DNA of 64,000 nt. It comes from Uranotaenia lowii. Taxonomy: Eukaryota > Arthropoda > Insecta > Diptera > Culicidae. This document shows positions 34,230 to 44,883 of the stretch, in pieces; the first letter of the stretch is position 1; every line of letters begins with the position of its first letter. Below the pieces are notes generated by a model that was not told the DNA's origin, ran no database searches, and saw only the letters and a program-made list of their open reading frames with translations. Both the position numbers and the translations under genes were made by a program. The DNA is taken from positions 88,543,361 through 88,607,360 of the forward strand of contig NC_073691.1 in NCBI RefSeq assembly GCF_029784155.1, read 5' to 3'.

Positions 34230-35178
34230 CTCGGACGGCAAGTGTGAGAGCTTTTAGCATCTAAGTGGGAGAAAGAGAATTCTAAACAAAGAGCGTCCTA
34301 GTGTGTCATACCCCTCATTGTAAATGAAGAAAAAAAAATTTAAACTCCCACCACACAACGTAGAAAAAATAATAACAATTTCTCCCCCGCCACCATGCCC
34401 GCTGCTGTTTGCTGTTCTGGATTTTTTTACTTGCAAAAGGTACTCTCTAAATTTGAAATACCCAGAGCCCGCCTACCTTTTACTCAGACGTCGCCACATG
34501 TATGAAGCAGCCGACGGCTGATCTTAATGAACTCAGATATCAGCGGAAAAATTATTCAGATGTCAGAAAATTCGGCACTCAGAGAACTCGAGTGCTTGAA
34601 GGCGACAACTGAGTAAATGTTGATCAGTTTGTGCGAGGTGGTCGGACTTGGTTTGTTTTTCTGCGGCAAAACTAGAAAACTTACATGGTGAATATTCATT
34701 TTAAAGGTAATTTCTAGGTATTAATTCAATTTTATTTATATTACAGGGTTCTGAGACGAAATGATGATGGTCCAAATAAATTTGCCAAAGCTGAATCTGG
34801 TACGGAATACTGGGTCCTGGCCCGAGAGACGAAACCCGACGGGTGAAAAAAAAATTTCAACAAACTTGAGGATTTTTTTAAAATAAAGGTGTATGGACAT
34901 TACTTTTACTTTTGTTATTTATCAAATCAACAAATCCATTATGAGTATGAATAATAATACAGGTTTTAACCATTCTAGCATGAAAAAAGCGGCCAAAAAC
35001 CGCTTCAGAATTATTCGCGCATTCTGAGTAACCAAGACTCAGTTGTCGCGAAAAGGGCTGTTAGTCATTTCTGAGTAAAAGCCGTTTAGTCAGAACTGAG
35101 TAGGTGCGGTTTTGGCGACAACTGAGTAGCCGTCACTCTGAACTGAGTAGCTGAAAGTTAGCGAGTAGCGTTCGGAGA
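34230..35178. other. ACTGAGTA motif clusters and a possible terminal exon
   Basis: CGACAACTGAGTA occurs at about 34602 and 35110, and CTGAGTA or its complement recurs about ten times at 34530-34620 and 35020-35160, suggesting subterminal repeats of a further element whose ends I cannot fix. Between them, 34747-34846 follows an acceptor TTTATATTACAG, is open for 32 codons (GPNKFAKAESGTEYWVLARE) to a TGA, and has AATAAA 35 bases later. Unknown protein. Confidence 0.3.
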
Positions 35179-35506
35179 AGAGGTGCCAGGTGGTTTCGTC
35201 AAAAATTCTAGACATCGCGAAGAAAGTGAAACAGGATTTTCCAGGGATCTAAGATTCATATAAGATTGTATAAATTAAGGCGAATTAACGGTGCTGTAAA
35301 CGCCTTAGTTTATGCAACAGGAGTGATAAGAAGTTAGCTGGCTTGCAGTTTATATCGAAAAAACGCCGTTAAAATATAATCCGAACCGAAGATTACCTTC
35401 GGTTTAAGAGGTTAATCTGCTTCACTACAAATTCAGTTATAATTAAGACAGTTTTTAAAAAATCCGGACGGCTTCTCAAAAATCAGGACACCTCTGGCAC
35501 CTTTCT
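35179..35506. mobile_element. hAT-type MITE
   Basis: The 328-bp element is flanked by the 8-bp duplication TTCGGAGA (35171-35178 and 35507-35514). Inverted ends are AGAGGTGCCAGGTG and (reversed) AGAAAGGTGCCAGAGGTG. No coding sequence. Confidence 0.8.
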
Positions 35507-36082
35507 TTCGGAGAACGGCGTCTTTTCTCGTGAACGTACCAAGAACAGACTGTGCCTGTGTTAGCTCTCAGATTTCTCCTAAACACAATCCGCAATATAT
35601 TTGTCCGGAGTAGGAAATTCTCTTCATCAGCGGATGTGAACGCTCTTGCTCACTCTTTTGTGTTGACAATCTCATCCTTCATTTCAGTGCGATTTATCTC
35701 TCCCCGCACAGCTTGGGGAAGCAGACGAAAAAAATTGAACTCTCTTTCACTGGACAAGCCGATCTGAGGAGTTTTGCCATCCATGCTTAGGACTCTAGGG
35801 ATTAATTGAACCCATAATTGGATAACTTTTTCTTAAAAAAATAAGAGTTTACTATTGCTTTGAAAATATGAAATTCATAATATACTCTAACGATTGACAT
35901 ATTGGAAAAAAAAAGTTTTTCTTGCGGGTACCATTTTGAAGGGATAGAAACAGACCTTCAATTTACATTTTGTTAAATATTTCAAACAAAGTAAAATCAC
36001 AATAAAAATAAATTTTGCGATTTTTTTTTTTGAGATAACAGCTTTTTTGTTTTGTTCTACTTGGCACATTTTTGGTAGAATA
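35507..36082. other. No recognised gene
   Basis: Contains GACTCTAGGGATTAATTGAA near 35790, similar to 54532. Otherwise AT-rich and unassigned. Confidence 0.3.
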
Positions 36083-37930
36083 CTAGCTGATCTCGTACGA
36101 ACTCCGTTTCGCTTTCAACTGTTAATACGCGAAGATGAGCTTGCTTTTGAATAATGAAGCCTATGCATTTTCACTACAATATTGCATAAAACATTCAACA
36201 GTATTAAAGGTGACCCTTTTACTTGTTCTTCAACTTAATATTATAAATTCAAGATTCATTAACTGTCTAATAGAACACCTGTGAGTGATCCTCGATCGGT
36301 TGCAATGCAACATCATACTATTATTGAAGCAACATTAATTTGTTTATATCGACGACTCCTTTTCTAAACCTGGGCGTGCTCTTCTATTGTCCAATGACCG
36401 AAAATTTGATTATGGGAACCAATTTTCCGCTCCTTGCAAGTCCCTCGTGTTAGTTTTTTTTTTCTAATTTCGATACATCAATATTGCAAATCATTTACTA
36501 TGAACAACCCTTTTGGCCGACGTGTGACGCGAAATTATGAACATCTCCTTTTTTCCGACCTCGATTGAAAATTGGACACATGAAATTAATTTTCTGGCCT
36601 TCAAAAATCTCATGAATTTCAATATGATGCATATAAATGACAACATTGCAATAACAGCGAACATCTAAAACGAATGACCCCTAACCCAAAACCTGATACC
36701 TAACATTTATTGCCCTTCCCTCATAACTTCAATATGCAAATTGTCAAATCAATCCAATGTATAACAACGACACTATCATTAAAGCAGTGAACACATACTA
36801 TGGACGTACCCTGAAGCGAAATTGGACAATCGAGATGAATTGTTCGTCACAAAAACTCCTATGTGCAAAATTTCATGTCAATCCGATGCATACTCACGAC
36901 AAAATTGAGAAAACATTTAAAAAATTTTATGGACACCCCCTTTTCAGACCCTCGATCCAAAATAGGACATATGAAAATTCAAAGCCTTCTCTCAAAACTC
37001 TCATGAGCACATTTTCATCACAGTCTGATGCATAATCATGACAATATTGCAAAAACGGTCAACAGTTGATATGGATGACCCTTTTTTTCAATCTCTGACC
37101 CAAAATTTGGAACCCGAAATCAATTAGGATCAATTCTTTTAAAATTAATCTAACTAAAATAAATTTGCATGCCTATCCAATGTGTAATAACGACAATATC
37201 GCAAAAAGAGTGAACAGTTTATATGAACGACCCCTTTGGCCGACCCCTGACACAAAATTGAATAACCAAAAAGAATTACCCTTCCCTTAAAACCCCAATG
37301 TGCAATTTTTCATCCTAATCTGGTGCACAATATCGCGAGAACAGTTAACAGTTAATATGAACGACCCCTTTGGCCGACCCCTAATCCAAAATTTAATACC
37401 AGAAATGGAATGCCCATCCCTAAAAATCCCTGTGAGCAAATTTCCATTTCAATCCGATACATATTAACGCCAATATCGCGAAAACACTGAACAGTTAATA
37501 TGGACGACCCCTTTCGGTGACCCCTGATACAAAGTTTGATACTTGAAATCGATTGCCCGCCCTTAAAAACCCCCCGTGTGCGCATATTCATTTCAATCCA
37601 GTGAACCATAACGTCAATATAACGTCGCCCCTTACACAAAATCTGATACATGAAATCAAATGCCCATCCCTCAAAACATCCATGTGCAAATTTTCATCTC
37701 AATCCGATGTATAATAACGTCAATATCGCCAAAACAACCTTTGTGTTGTATGGACGACCCCCTTTAAAAGGGGTCATCCGAAAATCTAGAAGCATTTTTC
37801 ATCATTCCTGGTCCTAATAAGCACCTATGCCAAATTTCAGCTTTCTAACTCTTAAGGCGGCTGAGCCTATTGAAGACAAAGATACAAACGAACAAACAAA
37901 CAAACGAAAATTACTTTTTATATATTAAGA
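36083..37930. repeat. Dispersed repeat carrying about ten ~120-150-bp tandem monomers
   Basis: Each monomer has ATGGACGACCCCTTTGGC, then CCAATGTGCAAATTTTCAT-like and AATATCGCGAAAACA-like blocks. The GACCCC landmark falls near 36806, 36935, 37077, 37229, 37363, 37506, 37627 and 37746. The left border CTAGCTGATCTCGTACGAAC resembles 11098, and the right border is an ACAA/AAAC-rich stretch ending TTATATATTAAGA. The borders plus a second left-end copy suggest a mobile element with an internal satellite, not a simple satellite array. Confidence 0.6.
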
Positions 37931-39462
37931 TTTGGTCTTTGTAAGATATTCCGGTTTCGAGATATGGCTGAGGAATCAAGTCACGCACCCTAGGGATCAA
38001 GTATGCTCATTCTCTCCTACTATTAGGCAAGTTGACCCTGAATGCACGAAAAGTTGTATAAAAACCATGAGTTGTACGTATATTGTATCAAACTTTTATT
38101 TCATAAATTTTGAGATACTTTTTATTTGATGGTATTGGAAATTTATCGAGCAGGCACAAAATCAGGCATCCCCACCTAATACGACTTATGAAATAGAATG
38201 TGTATTGAGTTTAAAAAAACACAAATTTATAAATAAAGCTTATGTTTTATTGTAAAAAAAGTTATAACTTTCACAATTCATCAATAGCCAACTCCTCAAT
38301 CAAACAAGAATCTAAAATTTGAAGCCAACTGTGCTCAATTTGTTGTCCGGAGCAAAGTCAAACACTCTGCTATGAGTGTCGAAAAGCTAACAGGACGCTA
38401 TTTGGTGTTGGGAACGAGGACGGTATCAAATGCTATCCGCTGTCATTTTTGCCCGGCTGTAGATACATCTTTCAAAGCAGACCGGGTTTGGTTCGCTCGG
38501 TCGGCGCGGCGGGAACAAAATCAAGGAAATAAACCCGGATTACTTTCCCTTCGAATCAACCACACACCGTCATCGCTGAAAATTTGTCGGAAATGGACGG
38601 AACGAAAAAGAGCGTCCTTCTGCTGTCTTTGGGATGGGGACCGACTGGAGGCTGAGCGAACGAGAGCCGAACATGAAATAAATTTCCGGGTAATTTATGT
38701 CGAGTAAATTCCACTGTATACTCTATATGAGGGATGCCATAAATATTGTCTGCTTCAACATGAATTCGTAATTTATGCTCCAGCGAGTTTGTGCTGCTGC
38801 TGCTGAATTGTTCAACAAAAGGTGGCCCGCTCAAAAGTTGTTCAGCGGAGGCTCAATTCACGGGATTCTGTCCTGCCAGTGTGAAGCTTTCTACATCACT
38901 TTGGGATTCTTGTTTTAAAAAGATGAAGGTAGGCTACCACTGGGTACAATCCATTGTGTTATGTAAACAAAGTTTTGTTAAAAATTTTGAAAACTCTTCT
39001 CAGCGAAACTGAAATTTTGCTTTTAAATATTTTCAGGTTTTGTATTTTGCACTCAGTGTGGAAAAGAACCTTCAAATGCAAAATTTTCTAGTTAACAACG
39101 GAGAATTAAATGTTTCTGTGTTATGAGCTTAGGAAAATGTTTCGAATCAAAATCAATGATTTATAGCAATAAAATAACGGAAGAGCATACATATTTGATC
39201 CAATAACGATTGCCTAATTTCTTGCAATCATGGTAGAAGTTTGAGAGTTTAGATTCCTGAATGTTGTTTTTAAATGATCGTGGAGTCCAAAGATCCAGAT
39301 GCACAAATGTCTAGTGTTAGGATGTTCGGAAATTAGAATTATATAACAATGAATTAGAATTCAGTTCCTTACGGATATACGAATGTTCAGCTTCAGATGA
39401 GCAAACAAAATGTCAAATTCAAAAAGAATTTCCAATTGAAAATCAGAATCCAACGTAGTGTT
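37931..39462. other. No recognised gene
   Basis: A GC-richer block at 38440-38720 has open frames on both strands but no pattern I can name. The rest is AT-rich. Confidence 0.3.
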
Positions 39463-39515
39463 ACAGTGGAATCCTGATTATCTGAGCTCCTGTTATCCAA
39501 GCTTCAGCGGAAGTT
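39463..39515. mobile_element. pogo/Tigger-like terminal fragment
   Basis: ACAGTGGAATCCTGATTATC followed by TGAGCTCCTGTTATCCAAGC resembles terminal repeats of pogo-group elements, which often start CAGTGGAACCTC and contain TTATCCGAGC. Only one end is seen. Confidence 0.3.
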
Positions 39516-39701
39516 GAGCCACCTTTTTCATACAAGATCTTTGTCAGATCCATCAGCCAAAAAAGTTTAAATTTCCAATTCATTCGATGTCCTTCATAAC
39601 ATCGGTGATAAGGAAATATTCATATTTGATTCTGATAAGAGTAATATAAGGTGATTTTTCGGCTTTCAGTCTGTTCAAATAGCAAAAACGACTATTTATT
39701 T

Positions 39702-39740
39702 AACGTTCCAACGTTTCAATCCATATAGGATCGTCATCAG
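39702..39740 (-). ncRNA. Hammerhead-like ribozyme motif, left arm
   Basis: Minus strand carries CTGATGA, a stem, then GAAACGTTGGAACGTT, the same as 43095-43133. Hammerhead motifs are established in Penelope-like terminal regions. The base pair next to the conserved GAAA is imperfect, so activity is uncertain. Confidence 0.5.
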
Positions 39741-40038
39741 GGACTGTAATGTTTATTGTGTGTTAACAAAATATCAAAAAATCTTCACGAAATTAACTGA
39801 TTCTTACCTAAAATGTGTCGTATTTCTTGTCAGGTTTGATTCGGCTGATCGGGTAAAGCTGTCATTTGTGTCTGTTACAATATTTTGTGATTAATTTGTG
39901 ATTCTAGTGTTTTGTAGTGCTGTCTGACTTACTGTGAAAAAATCCGTACTTCCTCCTATTTTCTGGATTAAATTTCCGCAGCATCGATTTTCCACAGTCA
40001 CTACTTTTCACTTTTTGTTTTGCTTTGATCCGTTATTA

Positions 40039-41754
40039 CTAGTCCGTGCTATTGTTTTCTGAATGTTGTTGGATTTGTGTTTCTGTGTTGGTAGTTTTAT
40101 GTTTTTGGTTTATTTTTCGTATGTGTTGGATAGTTTTAAAAATGTTTGCGTATGATGTATGTATGTTTTCGGTGTCTTTTTTTAGGTTTATTGCATGTTT
40201 TGTTGTTTTAATGTGGCAACTCTCCAGTATTAACAATTTGTTTTCGTTGTCACATCTGTCGATGATATCCGCTTTATCGATGTCGAACAGATGATCCATA
40301 GCTATTTCATGTTCCAGTAAGGCTGTTTGTTGGCGAAGCTGTTGAATTGCATAATCCTGTTTCGTGTATCCGATGTTCCATAATCGCTTGAGTTCATTTG
40401 TTTGGGTCCTGTGCTGTGAAATCCGTTGTTTTAGTTTCCTCGTAGTGCATCCAATGTAGCATGCTTCGCAGTTTTCCGTTTCTTGTGTTTCCTCGTCTTT
40501 CCTATGTCCTTTGCAATTTATCCTGTAAGTTACATTTGTTTGTTCGTCCCGTGGTGTTTTGTCTTTTATTATCGGGAAAAGGCATCCAATAGTCTTTGCT
40601 TGTTTACTTGCTGTTCGTATATCTGCATATTCCGAACGCAATGTTTTTGTTATGTTGGCGCTTAGACCATCAATATTTGTGAGCGAGCGTGAAATTTTAT
40701 TTTCTTCTGCTACCATAGCTGTTTGGATGTCACTTTTTTCGTTGAGACGATTGATAATCCCATTGATTAAACCGATTGGGTAATCTTTCAGTCTCAAGTT
40801 GGTGCGAATAATTTCGTGGATTTCATTGTTGTTTGCTCGGGATGAAAACAATGAAACACGCTTTGCAAAGGCGGTTGCGACGTTTAACTTTTGATGGAGT
40901 GGATGGAAAGAGTAGAAATTCAAAAAACGGCCAGACGCGATCGGTTTCATGTACCAATCGGTGGTGATTTTTCCTTCTTCATTTCGGTGCAACATCATGT
41001 CTAAAAATGGCAAACTTCTGTCTTTTTCAACCTCAACGGTGAATTGTATGTTTCTATGTTGTGAGTTGAAAACGCTTTGGACATATTCCACAGAGTCTTC
41101 GGGAAGAATCAGGAATAAATCGTCCACATATTTTCTTATATGTGGGAGCGGAATGGAACTTTGTGTGGCTGCTGAATCGAGCAAATCATCAACCACAATC
41201 TCTGCGATGGGAGAAGCAATGGGACTTCCCATAGCCAGGCCTGTTTTTTGCTTGTAGTAAGTCTGGTTGAAGCAGAAGAAACTACTGTTCACACAGAACT
41301 CGATAGTTTCTAAAAATAGATCGAGGCAAATGGGAGTATGAGCGGTGATGCGATCCCAATTGGCAATCACGCTTTTGCGTACAAGCTCTATTGGTATAGA
41401 TGTAAACAGAGCCACGACATCGAATGAAACCATCAAGTGTCCGTCGGGCACAGTGATAGTTTTAACAAATTCGCAAAACTCGAACGAGTTCTTAATTGTG
41501 TATTTGGATGTGATTGATTGCTGTAAAATGTTTCCTACGAATTTAGATAACCCGTAGGTGGGAGCTGTCATACATGGGACGACTGGGCGCAGGGGGAGTC
41601 CTGCTTTGTGGGTTTTAGGTTGGCCGTATATTTTAGGGCACACAGCTTTGTATGTACGAAGCTTAACTGCTCTTTTTTGTCCAAGAGGCTCAGCTGTTCC
41701 AAACGTTTTACAAGGTCGTTGTTCTTCGTTTGGAAGCCTGAGGTTGGATCTCTT
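40039..41754 (-). CDS. Penelope-like reverse transcriptase with GIY-YIG endonuclease, 5'-truncated
   Basis: Penelope-like elements copy themselves with an RT related to telomerase and cut targets with a GIY-YIG nuclease. The open frame runs to 41886, but the first 44 codons are antisense of the other arm, so real element coding starts near 41754 (KRSNLRLPNEEQRPCK). RT motifs: VCPKIYGQPKTHK, LMVSFDVVALFTSIP, GLAMGSPIASPIAEI and the catalytic YVDDLFLIL (about 41130). The C-terminal nuclease shows YRINCK, CEACYIGCTTRKLKQRISQH. No stop interrupts it, so a nearly complete polyprotein is preserved, missing only the N-terminal region. Confidence 0.85.
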   Translation of the reverse strand, partial: KRSNLRLPNEEQRPCKTFGTAEPLGQKRAVKLRTYKAVCPKIYGQPKTHKAGLPLRPVVPCMTAPTYGLSKFVGNILQQSITSKYTIKNSFEFCEFVKTITVPDGHLMVSFDVVALFTSIPIELVRKSVIANWDRITAHTPICLDLFLETIEFCVNSSFFCFNQTYYKQKTGLAMGSPIASPIAEIVVDDLLDSAATQSSIPLPHIRKYVDDLFLILPEDSVEYVQSVFNSQHRNIQFTVEVEKDRSLPFLDMMLHRNEEGKITTDWYMKPIASGRFLNFYSFHPLHQKLNVATAFAKRVSLFSSRANNNEIHEIIRTNLRLKDYPIGLINGIINRLNEKSDIQTAMVAEENKISRSLTNIDGLSANITKTLRSEYADIRTASKQAKTIGCLFPIIKDKTPRDEQTNVTYRINCKGHRKDEETQETENCEACYIGCTTRKLKQRISQHRTQTNELKRLWNIGYTKQDYAIQQLRQQTALLEHEIAMDHLFDIDKADIIDRCDNENKLLILESCHIKTTKHAINLKKDTENIHTSYANIFKTIQHIRKINQKHKTTNTETQIQQHSENNSTD

Positions 41755-41755
41755 C

Positions 41756-42796
41756 CAAAGCGTTTTCAACTCACAACATAGAAACATACAATTCACCGTT
41801 GAGGTTGAAAAAGACAGAAGTTTGCGATTTTTAGACATGATGTTGCACCGAAATGAAGAAGGAAAAATCACCACCGATTGGTACATGAAACCGATCGCGT
41901 CTGGCCGTTTTTTGAATTTCTACTCTTTCCATCCACTCCATCAAAAGTTAAACGTCGCAACCGCCTTTGCAAAGCGTGTTTCATTGTTTTCATCCCGAGC
42001 AAACAACAATGAAATCCACGAAATTATTCGCACCAACTTGAGACTGAAAGATTACCCAATCGGTTTAATCAATGGGATTATCAATCGTCTCAACGAAAAA
42101 AGTGACATCCAAACAGCTATGGTAGCAGAAGAAAATAAAATTTCACGCTCGCTCACAAATATTGATGGTCTAAGCGCCAACATAACAAAAACATTGCGTT
42201 CGGAATATGCAGATATACGAACAGCAAGTAAACAAGCAAAGACTATTGGATGCCTTTTCCCGATAATAAAAGACAAAACACCACGGGACGAACAAACAAA
42301 TGTAATTTACAGGATAAATTGCAAAGGACATTGGAAAGAGGAGGAAACACAAGAAACGGAAAACTGCGAAGCATGCTACATTGGATGCACTACGAGGAAA
42401 CTAAAACAACGGATTTCACAGCACAGGACCCAAACAAATGAACTTAAGCGATTATGGAACATCGGATACACGAAACAGGATTATGCAATTCAACAGCTTC
42501 GCCAACAAACAGCCTTACTGGAACATGAAATAGCTATGGATCATCTGTTCGACATCGATAAAGCGGATATCATCGACAGATGTGACAACGAAAACAAATT
42601 GTTAATACTGGAGAGTTGCCACATTAAAACAACAAAACATGCAATAAACCTAAAAAAAGACACCGAAAACATACATACATCATACGCAAACATTTTTAAA
42701 ACTATCCAACACATACGAAAAATAAACCAAAAACATAAAACTACCAACACAGAAACACAAATCCAACAACATTCAGAAAACAATAGCACGGACTAG
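41756..42796 (+). pseudogene. Penelope-like element, C-terminal half with GIY-YIG domain
   Basis: Begins SVFNSQHRNIQFTVEVEKDR, downstream of the catalytic YVDD, and continues through the RT thumb and linker to the GIY-YIG region CEACYIGCTTRKLKQRISQH and a stop at 42796. Compared with the minus-strand copy it has few replacements (for example SLRFLD against SLPFLD, CKGHWKEEE against CKGHRKDEE). Codons before 41754 in this frame are antisense of the other copy. It lacks RT catalytic motifs and cannot act alone. Confidence 0.85.
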
Positions 42797-43094
42797 TAAT
42801 AACGGATCAAAGCAAAACAAAAAGTGAAAAGTAGTGACTGTGGAAAATCGATGCTGCGGAAATTTAATCCAGAAAATAGGAGGAAGTACGGATTTTTTCA
42901 CAGTAAGTCAGACAGCACTACAAAACACTAGAATCACAAATTAATCACAAAATATTGTAACAGACACAAATGACAGCTTTACCCGATCAGCCGAATCAAA
43001 CCTAACAAGAAATACGACACATTTTAGGTAAGAATCAGTTAATTTCGTGAAGATTTTTTGATATTTTGTTAACACACAATAAACATTACAGTCC

Positions 43095-43133
43095 CTGATG
43101 ACGATCCTATATGGATTGAAACGTTGGAACGTT
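43095..43133 (+). ncRNA. Hammerhead-like ribozyme motif, right arm
   Basis: CTGATGA (43095-43101) is followed by a stem ATCC/GGAT with loop TATAT, then GAAACGTTGGAACGTT, where ACGTT and AACGT can pair as the short stem III seen in Penelope ribozymes. Predicted cleavage lies after GTT near 43133. Closing pairs of stem II deviate from the ideal, so this is a candidate. Confidence 0.5.
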
Positions 43134-43260
43134 AAATAAATAGTCGTTTTTGCTATTTGAACAGACTGAAAGCCGAAAAATCACCTTAAATTAAAGTAAC
43201 AGTCGTAAAAAAACTTCGATAAGAGTAATAAGAAACCTTCTTCTTCTCATACTCTTAAAA

Positions 43261-43855
43261 ATGAAAAGATTCCACCAATTACGGTCACGATTCCTGAATA
43301 ATAAAAAACACCAAGTTTTTACTTACGATACTAAAAGTGATCGTCCTTTCAAAGTTGTACTTCTTGGTCTCACCGGCGATCAGACACCGGCTGAAATCAC
43401 ATCTGAATCAAAATCTTTGTTGGGTTTTTCTCCGATTCAAGTAATTCAAATGAGGAAAAGAACCAACACGAATAATACTAGTAGTGTTGGTTTTGCTTCT
43501 GAGCTTTATTTGATCCATTTAAAAAAGGATCAGGTTAATAATTTGCAAATTCTTGAAAAGACTCGTCATATGTTTCATTGTCTAGTCAAATTCGAACCTT
43601 TTCGAAAATCATCTATCAATATTCTTCAAAATATTACGCAATGTTGTCGTTGTCAAGCTTTTTGTCACGGCACTAAAAATTGTAGAATGAATGCCAGATG
43701 CATGCTTTGCGGCTCATTCGATCATGAACAATCTAAATGACTTTTTGGTGGCAAACAGAATTTTTCAAATGTGCGAATTGCGCAGGTAATCAGGTTAGGG
43801 CAAAAATTATTGCTTCTAGAAAAAATCCCAAAGTTGTCAGAAATAGATCATTTCT
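43261..43855 (+). pseudogene. Jockey-clade ORF1 (gag-like) fragment
   Basis: ORF1 proteins of Jockey elements bind element RNA. The frame from 43261 reads KVVLLGLTGDQTPAEITSE, LGFSPIQVIQM, SELYLIHLKKDQVNN and zinc knuckles CCRCQAFCHGTKNC and CMLCGSFDHE, typical of the PRE/C2HC gag family. A stop at 43738-43740 follows, but a shifted frame continues with FKCANCAGNQVRAKIIASRK to about 43855. The Penelope pair sits directly upstream, and a DD37E transposon follows. No matching ORF2 is adjacent. Confidence 0.75.
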
Positions 43856-43894
43856 CCGCAAAGAAATAACGTACAACAAAAGTAAAAATGTCAT

Positions 43895-44883
43895 TTTGTA
43901 GGGTTTCCATTGCACTTCAAGGAAAAAAATACATAAAAATCATTCGTTAGCTTTTCTGCACAGTACTGCTGGTAATTCGCCATCTTGTTCCACCACTTTT
44001 CCATTTGAGCGGGTTTTTTTCATGGTTCTGCCACATTTCTTCAGTTTGCCCGTAGCTATTGCCCAATATTTCTCGATGAGACGAAAATCCGGACAGTTTG
44101 GTGGATTGATACTTTTTTCAACAAAATCGATCTTGTTCTCCTTATACCACTTAACGACATCCCGGCTGAAGTGGCAAATGCCAGGTCCGGCCAGAACTTC
44201 ACCGGACCTTTGTGGGACCGAATGAATGGCAAAGACATTCTTTTTTGTAAACATTTCCATTCATTGTGTCCCCAGTGATGAAAATCTTAGTCTTCTTCCC
44301 ACAACTACAGATCCCTTGCCAAATCATCAACTTACGAGCAAATTTATCTGCGAAAACAAACTTGAATCTACCCGCAACATTCCCTTTACGCTTTGCAAGG
44401 TAAAATTTGTTACATTTGTCCAAAATCCATTTTGACGTAAGTTTCGTCGTCCATCAAAATGCATCCGTTATACTTGGTCAACACTTTCTCGTACAACTTC
44501 CCTGCCCTGGTTTTGGCAACCAGGATTTGTTTCAGCGTCCTGTTGGGGTGTTTGCTTGCATGATACGACCGCAAGCCTTCTCACAAACAAATTCGTCGAA
44601 CCGTACTGTGGTTCGTCTTGAACTTTTTCGCCAAATCACGCAAGGAGATTCCAGGATTATTGTGAACTGATCGAATAACCTTTGCTCGCAGCTTCCGGTC
44701 ATATGTTCCACTTTTACGCCTGGTTTGTTTTGCTCGATCCACCGTAAGGGTCTCCCGGTAACGTTGCAGCACCGAATTTACAGTCGATTTAGGATATTTC
44801 AGGAATTTCGCGATCTTTACCCCTGATCACGTCGGTTTCTCTACGGGTCTGTGCAAAATTTTCTCTCGCCTTTCGCGTTCCAT
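43895..44883 (-). pseudogene. DD37E transposase (copy with N-terminus)
   Basis: The minus-strand start is the ATG at 44881-44883 (MERERREKILHRPVEKPT), followed by an in-frame TGA and then a helix-turn-helix region VKIAKFLKYPKSTVNSVLQR and SLRDLAKKFKTNHSTVRRIC. The catalytic part reads GCILMDDETYVKMDFG, a frameshifted Asp segment ICHFSRDVVKWYKENKIDF and NPPNCPDFRLIEKYWA; 37 residues separate the second Asp and the Glu. It ends at about 43940. Several stops and shifts make it non-functional. Terminal repeats were not found by eye. It is related to copies A (6320) and C (52350). Confidence 0.8.

Larger units (their letters stand above)
39634..43230. mobile_element. Head-to-head pair of Penelope-like elements
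   Basis: A minus-strand copy (39647-41753) is joined head to head to a shorter plus-strand copy (41754-43188). The shared parts form inverted arms of 1435 bp (39647-41081 and 41754-43188) differing at only a few positions. The unit is bounded by a 13-bp direct repeat GATAAGAGTAATA (39634-39646 and 43218-43230), with about 29 bp of extra sequence before the right repeat. Penelope elements are known to insert as partial tandem or inverted pairs, so this is probably a single insertion event. Confidence 0.88.

Noticed and set aside
34694..34746. Short upstream exon ATGGTGAATATTC with a 40-nt intron joined to 34747
   Set aside because: The intron would be too short for insects and the joined frame hits a stop at once.
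36083..37930. CRISPR-like array
   Set aside because: Units are 120-150 bp, diverged and without short conserved repeats and unique spacers; the DNA is eukaryotic.
40046..41557. Plus-strand frames opposite the left Penelope copy
   Set aside because: Shadows of the minus-strand polyprotein; Phe/Cys/Leu-rich with no motif.
41755..41886. N-terminal 44 residues of the minus-strand Penelope frame, starting MYQSVVIFPSS
   Set aside because: They are encoded by the antisense of the other arm, so they are a junction artefact and not part of the element protein.
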